Source of the DNA: Synanceia verrucosa
Taxonomy: Eukaryota > Chordata > Actinopteri > Perciformes > Synanceiidae
NCBI GenBank assembly: GCA_029721515.1
Contig: CM056561.1
Span: 17,966,635 to 18,030,634, forward strand
Length of the DNA: 64,000 nucleotides
Direction: 5' to 3'
Shown: positions 1 through 11,072 of the stretch, piece by piece
Layout of the letters: every line of letters begins with the position of its first letter
Position numbering within the stretch: position 1 is the first letter of the stretch
Translations under genes and position numbers: made by a program
The notes under the pieces: generated by a model
Seen by the model: only the letters and a program-made list of their open reading frames with translations
Databases searched by the model: none
Told to the model about the DNA's origin: nothing

Positions 1-2885
1 CTAGCAGAAATTCCTCCTAAGTGGTTTGTTCAGAAAACATCCTACGATCAAGGCAGATGTTGTTTATCCAGTTTAGGTGGAAAAAGGAAGTCCATTTTGA
101 ATGACAAAAGCTGGGAGGAAAACGGCAGAAAACACAAGGGTGTCTTTGTTTAATTTATTTATTTTTTTTAATACCAGATTATCACCCTTTTTTTTCTCGT
201 ATCACAACCCCATTCTTTTGTCTGCAGGCTTTATAACAATATCTGTGATTTTTCTCAAATTTATTTAGCCATTGTTCCACTTGGAGATCAAAAAGAGAAT
301 GAAATTCTCATTAAACCTAAATTCAAAAGTTTTTGATTTTTTTTTTTGAAATTTAAAGTCCATGTATGTTTTTGTCTTTCAAAGTTACAATTGATCTCTG
401 ATAACTAAAAAATAAAATAGATGATTATTGTATTCATCACTTTTGCAATCATGTGCATGACAGCTCATATTTTGGCCATTCTAAGCTTCTCCATGTATTC
501 CACGATTTGATTAGCTGCAGGAAACGAGAGCACCACTTGGCTGTCGTGTTACTGTTTATTATTGAAGTTAATGACTGAATTATGAAAATGACCAGGGGAA
601 TGATATTGTAGACAGATTGCAAACAACAGCTTTGCCCTTTTTTCCTCAGCTTTTTAATACTTTTCAATGTCCAGTTGTGTGAAAGTCTACTTATAACTAT
701 ATATAAGAGAAGGGGGAGACAAAGCTCTACGTCGGCCTTGGAAGTCATGTGAAACTACATGAATAGCGTCAGCACGCCGTGATCATTTTGACATGTGAAT
801 ATTGTAACACTGTAGTAGCATGTGCCGCTGTGAAGCTCTTCTCTGTGTACTTTTCAAGGCTGAAATGGGAATCAGAGTCCATACGATGAAATGTGAAATG
901 TTTGTTTTTTTCAGCTCATACTAAGTGCAAAACTGCAATAAAGTGGTATTATCATTAATGGGCATTAGATTATAAATCACTGAGGCAAATGTTAAGTTTT
1001 GATGAAATCCAGCATTGAGCTCGTGAGCACACCAAACCCATATACTCGCACTTTGTTGCAATGCTTGCAATTTTGGAAGTTGCTGGCGCTCCCCACAGAG
1101 ATACCCTTTAATAACTTTCTCCTCATCAGCTAGTTTTCATGTTGTATATTCTTACTACAGTGAGTGAAAAAAGAGTAATATAAAATCAGATGGTTTTAGC
1201 GTGATCCCCATCCCGTTTCTTCCCGCATGCCATTTAGGTGACAAGTGTAGCTGGCTAATAGTTTGCGACGGCTTTTGTTTGCGTGAGAGGCAGACAGGGT
1301 GGTGCACTGTCTAGGTGATAAGAACCAAGACTCCCGTGCCCTCCAGCACATTGATCTCTCTCCTGCTCTGCTCTGTGCTGCCTCTCCTGTGTGGAAAACA
1401 CAGCCTGTTATGATTGGTCTCAAAGCGAGTGCCTGTGCGGTGTTGCACCTCTCTACAGCACCCGCTCATTCACCTTGCCTTCCCTCTGAGACCTGCACTA
1501 GTTTCCAGGCAAATGACACAATTTGATATGCCGTTGGGGTGATTCATGTGGATAATGTTTCCATGTGATCATTCCTGCAGAAAAGAGACGATTTCTTGTT
1601 ATGATTTTTTTTTTTTACTCATTAAGTCTGACAATAACTAGAATATTGGGAGAGTTTATTGCAAGCAGGCTAAAACTCATTATTTCTGCCAGACATCCCA
1701 AGTACAAAAGAAATTATGTTATGGTATTTTGTCCAGGTCCCCACAGATATAATGATTTACAGAGGGAAAATAGGGAGGAGACTTTATAGCTTGGGTTGTT
1801 CATTTATGTGGATTTAGAGGATAAGAATGCAAGGCAAGCTCACAGTTAATACAGTAGCAGCGTGGGCCTGGTATTGATTACACGGAGGAGGTATACGGTA
1901 TGTTTTATATGGTTTATGGTCAAATCCTCTGCACCTCATATGCTTTGTGTTATTGTAGTGATAGACATTCCCACCATAGTTTATGTCTTTGTAATTCATT
2001 TCATCTGTAGTTTTGTCGAGAGCACGTCATCTTTATTTTCCATACAATCAGAAAGATTTAAGTGAAGACATCCATCTTGTAGTTGTTGACCTACATGTAT
2101 AGTCAGTCAGAGGGCATACATGCTGGCCATATGGTTGGGGGTGTCTTTAAAAACGATCACAGCCGGATCAGGTTAAACTAACCTGAGATGCTTTTGTGTG
2201 AATATGCCATATCATATTTTTTCTCCTCTTTGCAGTTTTGAAAATCTCTGGACTCAGATTTCAGAAGTGTAGCCCAGCATCAGGGGCATGTGCTGCTTTT
2301 ATTAAGATTATTCAAACCAGATTTTTGTAAACCATAAAGGTCATAGTTCAGAATTGACATTAACGTTGATTTTTAAACTCACAATGACGCAGAAGGCCTC
2401 TTAATGGCTGAATGATTGTGACATCCCCCTTCAATATGAGAGCCCCCCTAAAAAACAGAGAAAACATTAATCTTAAGTTATCCGTGGTGTACCTGATTTG
2501 CTTCTTATCTAATCCTTAATGAGCTTCAATTAAGATTTATTATGCAAATTAACCCTCAGCTGCTACTGACTGCAGGAGCAGGAGCTATGACAATATTGTG
2601 CTAATGGTGTGATCTGTAACAATTACAAAGGTAAACTGCCTTCACACTGCATGCTCTGCAGCTCTCCGAGAGGTCAGTCTGCTAAATATGCATTCAGGTG
2701 TTCTGGAGATTTGGACATTTGTTTATGAAGGTTTGTCTTTTGATAGCATCAGTGAGATAGGACATATTCATAAGCATTGCTACTGTTTATAGCTGCAGTC
2801 TTAATATACTTATACCTAAAAATGAGGATTCGAAGATGGACAACAATGTCATAGACACGGTGCTTGTGTATATACGTTTGGGAAT
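1..2885. other. Intronic non-coding DNA, no gene seen
   Basis: AT-rich sequence with short T tracts (for example 164-172 and 188-196) and no credible exon; the open frames are short and of random composition. It is read as part of the long tshz2 intron because the tshz2 exon downstream starts at a splice acceptor. A stretch at about 2510-2680 has an exact POU octamer (ATGCAAAT, 2542-2549) among homeodomain-type motifs. Confidence 0.6.
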
Positions 2886-3207
2886 GTGGCGTGCTTACCA
2901 ACCCAAAAACCTGTGAAATAAGACAAGCCAGTTAGTTTTTGTGGGCTGTCTGGATCACAGAACATGCGATTCAACACACCTACCTTTGCAAAGGTGTGGC
3001 ATATTTTTCTTGCGAGCCAATCAGAGCAGACTGAGCTTTAATTAGAGGGGGTACTGAAGTGACAGGTGCTAAAACGTTTCAGACGGAGGGTGAACACAGG
3101 TATATTCAAACACAAGAAAATGTGTGTTTTTTTAAGAATGTTCTTTGACGGCATGTAAACATGTTCCATGTCGGAACCTGGAAATGAGAATGATACATCC
3201 CCTTTAA
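2886..3207 (+). repeat. MITE-like interspersed repeat, family A, copy 1
   Basis: This shares ordered blocks with the copies at 14965 and 62983: 'ccaaccca', 'gtctggatca', 'gacaggtgctaaaa', 'caggtatattca', 'catgtaaacatgtt', and a terminal 'tgatacatcccctttaa'. That right end is the near inverse of the left end of copy 3 ('taaggggacatatca'), so the complete element has terminal inverted repeats. I recognise it as a common non-autonomous repeat of percomorph fish. The left end is missing or degraded here. Confidence 0.7.
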
Positions 3208-3860
3208 TATGAGTGGCACATATTATTGAAACAAATATAGGATACAAAGAGTCATTGTATCAGTGAACTGATGTAAAACACACCTCTTATTTGATTAGCA
3301 ACAAACCTGAAAATGCAGTTGCAGGCCTACAGCCATGCTCGTCTTTCTGATTACCACGGTTACGGCACACACTGAGGTTACGACCAGAGGAAGTGCTCCT
3401 GGACACTTAACTCGAACACTGTATGAAGCTGTGAACCTTGCACCTTTTGTAACTTCATTTAGCTTCGAGGCTGATGGCTTCCTGACAGCTTTACAGCCTA
3501 CATGCTTTATGAGTCGTCATGCAGCGCAATTACATAGGACCTAATTTGATGAATCAAGTCAATGTTTCACTGGCTCAGTTGACCTTCCTGGCCTGCGTTC
3601 TTCTGTCTCTCTCCACATGGGTCAAACAGAGGCTTTCACACTACAACTCAGTCACACACACGTCTGTTATTACAGCCAATCAAGAATGCACTGATTTGTA
3701 ATGAGCTATTGTCGGTTTGTTTTAAATGGCTTTGGCAAACCATCAGATGAATCCAAATGAATCAGTTAATCAGCCAATCAAAGCAAAATAATGCATCCCT
3801 AAATTCTGCCATATTGCAGTACAAAATGATTCCTATGTTTCTGATGTTTGTCTGTATTTA

Positions 3861-3919
3861 TAATATATGTATATGTATATGTATGCGTGTGTGTGTGTGT
3901 TTGTATATATATATATATA
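3861..3919. repeat. Compound (TA)/(TG) microsatellite
   Basis: A run of alternating purine-pyrimidine dinucleotides: TATG/TATA units, then (GT)n, then (TA)n. Low-complexity sequence, probably length-polymorphic. Confidence 0.9.
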
Positions 3920-6718
3920 AGATTTAACATCAAATGGAGAGTTGTTAATACCTTATCTGTTTTTTTTATCATGAACAAAGATGTTAAACAAAGTAGTAGT
4001 CAACCTTTATGAAGTACTATGGTTTTATGGTTTTAACTACATTTTGTCTGTTAAATTTTACTCCTTCATAGAGGTAGAGCTCAATTTACAAATGAAAGAC
4101 ATAAAAAGGTTAAGTAACAATTTGAATTAGTACAATTGTATTGGAGACCACCCGGCACTGTTAGCTTGCTAATTGTTCCATGTATTGTTAATGCTCTCCG
4201 TGTTGTTATCTAACAAACTCTGCTCTCAATGGAAACGCTGATTTGGAGGATAGAAACTCCAGCTTTCTAATTAGTGAAGCCTTAAAATACTGAATGGCTC
4301 ATTTCATAATTTTTGTTGAGCAGCAAACAAGTTTTAATGTCAAATGTAAAATGACAAGAAAAAAGAGAGTGTTTTTTTCCTCGTGATGGGGGGTCCGTTG
4401 GCTCACGCACTCTATCAGAAACATTAACATTTGGCCTCCGACACCTCCAGGATGCAATTTAGATTTTTTTGCTGAAACCAAAATGAATGACAATATGTTC
4501 TACTCTATTAACTTTTAGCTATTTTTTTATTCACTGAGAATGTTTTAATTGATATGCTTGTGATTAAGAGTCTTCAAACTGCTTCAATTGGGTTTTAAAA
4601 TGGAAAAAAAAGTACCGTGTCAAGAAAGACAACTCAAATGATAAAATCATAAAGAATGCACAACATATGTTCTCTGTATATTTAACCACTACACTTTAAC
4701 AATTTTTATAATTGGTCAAATAGCACAATATACACAAACCTGACAGCATATTGTTCCTGAACAACAAGTTCGAACATACAGAAAGCAAAGAGGTGTATAC
4801 AGCATGAAGCCATTTAGAGAAAAAGCAGGCTAATGTTTTAGCACAGAGGGTTTAAAAAAGGTTAGGTGGATATTTATGTGTTATGAACTGAAAGGAAATC
4901 TTTGACTGTGTTTGCCTGAATAAAAAAAGTCCCACATTTGCTTTGTTTTCGCCATAATCCCGCACCTAAACTACCTAAGAGACTCTGGAGCACATTGTGT
5001 TTAGAGGCTGCTCCTTGGGGCTGCGCCTGCCTGTTTGTGTCTACAGTATGTGCTGAGCTGGTCTGTTGAAACAGCTTAATTGATACTCATTAAACAGCAG
5101 TGACAGCCTAGGTGTCCATGATGAATGTAGAATAATTCTGTTGTACTTACAACTTGATTAAGGAGAAGCACACAACATGTCGGCGTTGTAGCCTATGGCT
5201 CGGTCTATGTGCACTTACGAGCTACTTAAAATGATCAGTCTTATTGGTCCCGTTACCTGCAAGCCACCCTTAAGTTAATATGTTGCAATTACGAGCGCCG
5301 AAGATAAACAACCTTTCAAACTCTAAATGGAAAAAGTATTCAAACTGAGAGCTTATAGTTTGTTTGATTTTGATAACTTGGAGAACACCTAAGAATAGGC
5401 TCCATCAAAAAAATGTGAATTATGTTGACTTTTCTTCGTGTTTATTCAGCCGCAGTCTGGCATTTCCATACAATAATAAAGTTAATGGATGTCAGGCAGA
5501 TGAAAAATGTGCATCTTGTATTTTTTCAGTTAAAAATTAGAGACAATTGGAATTGGTTCAGAATTGACTGTCTTTATAACGAGTGCATGACGAATGGCAT
5601 AATTTAGAGAAGAAAATGAACGCTTGGAAACCAAAAATATTATTCTGCAAGGTTTTATGTGATGTGATATCCCATGAAGACAAACTAATTCCACTAAATA
5701 CCCCACACAAATATCGTCATAGAAACCCACTGGAGCACATGTGGGCATGTGGCAGATGATCAGGTTATCTTACTGATCTGATTTTGTTTTATTTTTCGTT
5801 TTCTGTGACGGTCATCACTTGCTGATTTCAACGCCCCTGAAGCTACCCTCTTTGCTGACATCTGATTAAATGGATGCTCTGTGTCGTAACAGAAAGAGCC
5901 CCCTTTTTCTTCATTTTAAGATTACATGAAAGAGCTGGGGGGGAGGATTTCCGTAGAGGATGGATTTACAACTTTATCCCCTCATGATTAATATTACACA
6001 GGGAGGTCTTTGTACAGGAAGCAGCATGTCTAATTATGGTCCAACTGTGTCTGACTGAGAGCAAACATCATGCCAAAGGCTGCCAGTAGGAACTGCTCTG
6101 ACACGTCACACAAGTGGTTCACATGGGCGCAAGGAGGATGGTGGGGGTGGTGATGATGTCATCGTCACCCAGATTTCGTGACGCTAAGCAGCACAGCTGA
6201 TTGAGCAAGAAGTCGAGCTCTCAGTGTAGCGCGTCCAGCTGGCAACGACCCCTTAGAAATGCTATGAACATATTGGATTTGGCCTCAATAAAACCCAACA
6301 GGGAAGTATATTCACTTTTCATGCTTTCAAGGTTACCCACGTCTACGAAAAACACATAATGATACCCATGACCTCACTGAGGATATCTCCAGTATGTCCA
6401 CATTTGCTGTACTGTTAAGAGCAGATGCAGATTCATCACCTTCCTTGTCTCCCTCCCCCCTTTACAAGAATTTCAGGGACTCCACGTCCTCCCACGTTCG
6501 CCTGTTTGTCATATATCTCAGCCACAGACATTCAAGAGGTTGCTAGCCAGGCCAGCCATAAGTCATCCTGCCTATCAAGACAAGATCCGTGTTCCTCAGC
6601 TTGGTTTTCAGCTGTTACTTGTAAACCAGAACAGCATTCTTAAGATTAACTGAGTGACAGGGAGGCCTCTAAAAGCAAACTATAATAGTACAATATGTTA
6701 CAGTCGTACTTTATGGCA

Positions 6719-6723
<5 letters not shown>

Positions 6724-6760
<37 letters not shown>
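6724..6760. repeat. (GT)n microsatellite
   Basis: About 18 uninterrupted GT units. Confidence 0.95.
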
Positions 6761-6764
<4 letters not shown>

Positions 6765-7937
6765 GAATCATGTGGTGGATCTAATAGGTCTGCATTGCAC
6801 CTCAGGGAGCGTAGAGAATAACGTTGTGTTACTGCTGTTTTTCATTAGCTGATAATATTAATAGTAATAATAATACAAGTGTGCATGTCACAGGAAACCT
6901 GGTCAGACCTGGTCATCCTCACAAGCGCACATCAGATGTGACAAGGTTATTCCTCTCACCCTTTATTTATTTTTTGTTTTGGAGACCTGCTTTGAAGAAT
7001 ATGTTTTTGTCTTGAAGCGCATGTGCTTCTGTTTCTGCCTGCGAAAAAAAAAAGAGTCATTGATATAGAACTAACTGTCAAAATAAGTCGTGTTCAATCC
7101 AAAACCGTTTAAGTTGTCAAGGACACATTTTCCTCCTTCCCATATCCTGACAAACATTGAGTCAGCAATTGTCTGTTGTATTTTCAGCGCTGGTATCTCG
7201 TGCTCCCCCCCAGGCCATTTTAAAGTTGTAGAAAGTGGTCATTTTCTCTGTGTCAGTGGGAGGTCAGTGTTGTGGCAGTCAGCGAAGCTATTCAGTCTGG
7301 TGAAACAGAGTCTGTTGGGAACCCTAAAGACATTTTGTCCGACGCAGTTGGCCCTCGCTGTCCGTCTTCGCGCCTGTCTCATTGCACTCACGGCGCTCGT
7401 AGAAAGTCTCGGAAAGCTTGAAACATTTGTCAGATTATTTCCAGATCTCCAAACTTTTATACAGACCTGACACACCTCAGGCTACTCAGCTGTCAGCTGA
7501 CTCAAACTTTAAAATCACCCATGGAATTGACACGTAGGAATCATATTGGATATTTGCATAGTCCACTTCTTTCTGTGTGGCCATTTGTCCTGCTGTCAAA
7601 GCCAGTTCTTGTTATATTTCGCTCTTATTCTGTCTGAATATTTACCTGTCCCTCTAGCTGTCTGTCTCATTCTCTCTGCTGGTGACTGACATGTCCTCTC
7701 TGTGCTGTATAGTGTATCCCTGGTAACTGTCGCCCGGGGCCCGCTCATCCCTAAAATGTAACAGAGGTCACACACAGATCATTGCTTTTGCCAAAGGCCC
7801 CGACTTTAACACAGAGTGACCTGCCCAGGACAGTGACTGGTCAGTGATGGGTCTGGAAATAACACAAGCATAATCTGCCATCAATGCTATTATATAGAGA
7901 CTATTGGTTTTTTTGCTTGTGTTTAGAAACCCAATTT

Positions 7938-8127
7938 AAGATAAGATAAGATTATCCTTTATGTGCCCCAAAGACGGGGAAATTTGCATTGTTACAGCAG
8001 CGAAGTGGATAGTGCAACATTACAAGGAGGGCCTATACAAACTAAGAAATAAGAATATCAGTAGAAAAACAACCAAGTGGAAGAAACCAAGGCATCACAT
8101 TTACAACATACATATATACAGCAATTC
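7938..8127 (-). mobile_element. 3' tail of a non-LTR retrotransposon (L2/CR1-type), minus strand
   Basis: Read on the minus strand the segment ends in a short C/G stem (CCCC..GGGG), then an ATAAAGGATAATC-like block and tandem TTATC units. This is the 3' architecture of teleost L2/CR1-like LINEs. On the + strand it appears as tandem 'agata' units followed by 'ggggaaatttgcattgttac' and 'gtggatagtgcaa', which I recognise as a common teleost repeat. It has no reverse transcriptase frame, so it is a 5'-truncated insertion. Confidence 0.65.
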
Positions 8128-8309
8128 AAATCCTCTCTGATTTATATCAGTTACTGAAATGTCTGAGATAATACCTGCTTTTAACTCTGACCAATGTTGC
8201 ACACAGATTTTCCACACTCACTGTAAGTCTACTGTAAGTGTGCTACACTCAGGGGTTGAGCCATGATTTTCCAGGAGAGGGCCAAATAGACTGAAAATTG
8301 TTAATGTAC

Positions 8310-8465
8310 AATTAGAGCTGTGCGATATTATGATATGTATCATAATGCGATATAAAAATCTATTGTAGGATATAACCCTCTGTTGTAGATTGTAACCAGT
8401 AACGTTACATCCGAAAAAATATACTATATCATTATATACAGTTATCGCGTTATCGCCCTTAGGGA
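8310..8465. mobile_element. Degraded hAT-like MITE fragment
   Basis: The left part 'agagctgtgcgatattatg' resembles the 'agggctgtgcgata' end of teleost hAT-type MITEs, and the right part ('gcgttatcgcccttaggg') could be a decayed opposite end. The pairing of the ends is poor, so this is tentative. Confidence 0.35.
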
Positions 8466-8537
8466 GCCAACCATCAGACAAATCTACTGTTATGAAGTAC
8501 AGAATTTCAATACAGGAAAAAAGTGTTTGGCTAACAT

Positions 8538-8973
8538 TAAGGCTGGGTATCGATTCAGATTTTCCAGATCGATTCGATTCGATATTTCAAGGTCCCGATT
8601 CGATTCACAATTCGATTCAATATTGATTCAGTCAGGGATATTTCAGTTAAAATAAGTGCTCCGTTGTTGTCTGTGCACGTTGAGAATTTGCTGGTAACTT
8701 AGGGGCCAGTACCTGCTCCAGGCTGGTTTGTTTGAGCCGTGCCGGTCTTTGGTTTCGGCAGACTAGCTATGCAAACTAGACATATGTATGGCGACTGATG
8801 CTCTTTTGCGACTGGCAGGCGGGTTTATACTTCAGGCTGCTTCTCCACCTGTCCAATGAAGAAAAAAATATGCAAGATAAAAGATTGATCTTTGGATTTT
8901 ATGAATCGATTATCAACCATTTAAATGGAGATCGATTAAAATCGAATGAATAGATTTTTTTAACCCAGCCCTA
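8538..8973. mobile_element. hAT-type non-autonomous DNA transposon (MITE)
   Basis: The ends are inverted: 'taaggctggg' at 8538-8547 and 'cccagcccta' at 8964-8973, matching at 9 of 10 positions when inverted. Both ends continue into ATCGAT/TCGATT-rich sub-terminal sequence. The flanks form a decayed 8-bp target duplication (gctaacat at 8530-8537, gctaatag at 8974-8981; 6 of 8 identical), the size made by hAT transposases. At 436 bp it has no coding capacity and would have been moved by a transposase encoded elsewhere. Confidence 0.8.
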
Positions 8974-8981
8974 GCTAATAG

Positions 8982-10697
8982 CAGTGTCGTCACTCTCAGT
9001 CTGTACTTATTTTTTATTCTTTGATTATACAGTCACTGGTTTTCATGCAAGTTTACAAGATCAATAGCCAATAATTTCATTATGTAGTTTGTCTTGAAAT
9101 GTTGTGAAATCCATGGCTGGCTAACAGCTTGATTTAATGGGGGACAGTTGGGTGCAGGTTGTAGTGATAGCTCATTGTCACTCTGGCTCCAACCCTGAAC
9201 ATTGCACCGAATTATTTCTAATCTCACTGTTGGTCTCCAACAACAGGATAACTGGGCAGCTGACCATTAAATCTGCACACACTAGCCCTGACAATGTAAA
9301 ACAGTCATTTCAGTCATCACAATCCACTTCTTATATCATGATATGTACTTCCGTGTTTTGTATTTTTTCTGAAATGTGGTTCGGTTCTTTCCATTCAGAG
9401 CCTCTGCTCTTTTATGCAGCCTTGAATAGCCTCCTTTGAAGACTGTTATAATCCCTAACCAGGAATTCCTCACCCCCTCAGTGAAATAGTTGTTGATGTG
9501 GTGGATCTGTTAGACCCTAACTTCCAGGGGGGCTCTGTGACTCTCCGGCCTCGCCTGCTGGCCCAGACCAGTTTTTCTTTTTCTTTTTCTCATCTGTCAC
9601 ATCCTCACGTGCCACAGCAAGGCAAGCAGCACCCACTGGTGAGAGTGATAACAATTCATTCTTTCGTTCTGAGACTTGTGACTGAGGGTGGCTTAGTAGG
9701 GCTTGATTAGGTTTCTGTACCGGTATGCCTGTGGAGGTTCATAGGGGTGCTTTTGATTGTCCTGTTGAAACATGAAGCCAGGTGCCGCTTCTAATCAGAA
9801 GATTTCCACTTGGTTTGGCGCTTTTAAAGATTTCTATTTCAAGTCCCTGCCTTCCTACATTCTCTTCACCTGTGTCCCCGAATTTCTGTAAGTTAGGATG
9901 AAAAGGCGAATAGTCGCAAGCCGTTTAGCTAATCAGCCTCTGTGTGCACATGCCTGTGTGTTCATGTAATGTGTTTGCATGTGCGAGTGTCTTCATGTCT
10001 GCATGTTGTTTGCTCACATGCTCCGCGGCAGCCCTCGCACCCTGGCAGCGGCCCAGCTGAAAAGTTCCGGTACTGTCCAGACGCATCCTTTAGGGACCTC
10101 ATCAGCCCCTGAATTTCCTTCCCCGTACGCCTGAGGGCATCCATATTCATTTCCTCCACTGATTTGGGGAAAATGATGAAAGGCTGGCTTTTTTCCCATC
10201 TCTTATTTCCTGCCAAGGTTGCCTGCATTTCAATGCAACGCAAAATCTGCAAAGACCTGCAAACACGTTCCCGTTTGGACATGACCAGTTCCACGTTATT
10301 AATATCATGCTGTGTCAAAAGATCCAGAGTTTTTCTTGTGATAATGCAGTAAGTTAGTGTCAGAATCTTTAATTCAACCATTGCACAGTACAGTTCAGTT
10401 TCACTGTTAAATGACTCACCGTTGAATTTCCTTCACGCAGAATGCCTTCTCTGTCTCTCTCTACATAAAGGTCTGCTTCTCATAAAATAAATATCTCATC
10501 TGTCATCAAGTTATGAGGGCTTGATGATATCATCGAGATAACTGCATTGGTTTGAAATAAACCTGTGATTAAGCTAGTGGGTGGGTATTTACTTTTACCG
10601 GAGACGGGAAATGAATGTTAATGAAAATAACAGTCACATACAGTAATAACCCGACTCTGTAATTATTTGCATGCTTTGATGATGCCATATATACCCA
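8982..10697. other. Intronic non-coding DNA, no gene seen
   Basis: No recognised exon or transposon. A short (TTTTTC)n tract sits near 9571-9590. A 139-codon open frame on the minus strand (9962-10381) has no recognised domain and is not called a gene. Confidence 0.5.
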
Positions 10698-10733
10698 ACA
10701 CACACAGACACACACACACATACACACACACAT
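10698..10733. repeat. (CA)n microsatellite
   Basis: Interrupted CA repeat. Confidence 0.9.
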
Positions 10734-11007
10734 ATCCATGCGCCTACTTAAGTAAACCTCAGGTAGACTATTAGCTCCGCTAGCAGGATCCTGCCCCTCC
10801 GCTATGCACGACAGCACTCAGGGCAGGGCAGGACCCGGCCCAGTGAAGGAGCTGGCTTGTGGTTGCCGAGGCAACCCCAAACACACGTGTACACAAAGGG
10901 AAGGCCCCACTGTGAGAGAGGATCATCTCCACCTCTCTGGCTGGATAAAGAGCGACGTTGCTCCACTCACTGGAATGCACTCCTGCCCTTCAGGCATACA
11001 CAGCAGA

Positions 11008-11072
11008 GTGTGTGTGTGTGTGCGTGCGTGTGTGTGTGTGTGTTTGTGTGTGTGTGCATGCGTGCGTGTGTA
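11008..11072. repeat. (GT)n microsatellite with GC/AT interruptions
   Basis: GT units interrupted by GC and AT. Several apparent open frames on both strands here only translate this repeat. Confidence 0.9.

Larger units (their letters stand above)
3208..7937. other. Intronic non-coding DNA, no gene seen
   Basis: No exon, RNA gene or recognisable transposon was identified apart from the microsatellites listed separately. Open frames here (up to 126 codons at 7090-7470) have no recognisable domain and are of a length expected by chance. Confidence 0.55.

Noticed and set aside
9962..10381. Minus-strand frame of 139 codons that looks protein-like in part (VEEMNMDALRR-like stretch)
   Set aside because: No domain recognised, no clear splice context, and frames of this length are expected by chance in 64 kb on six frames.
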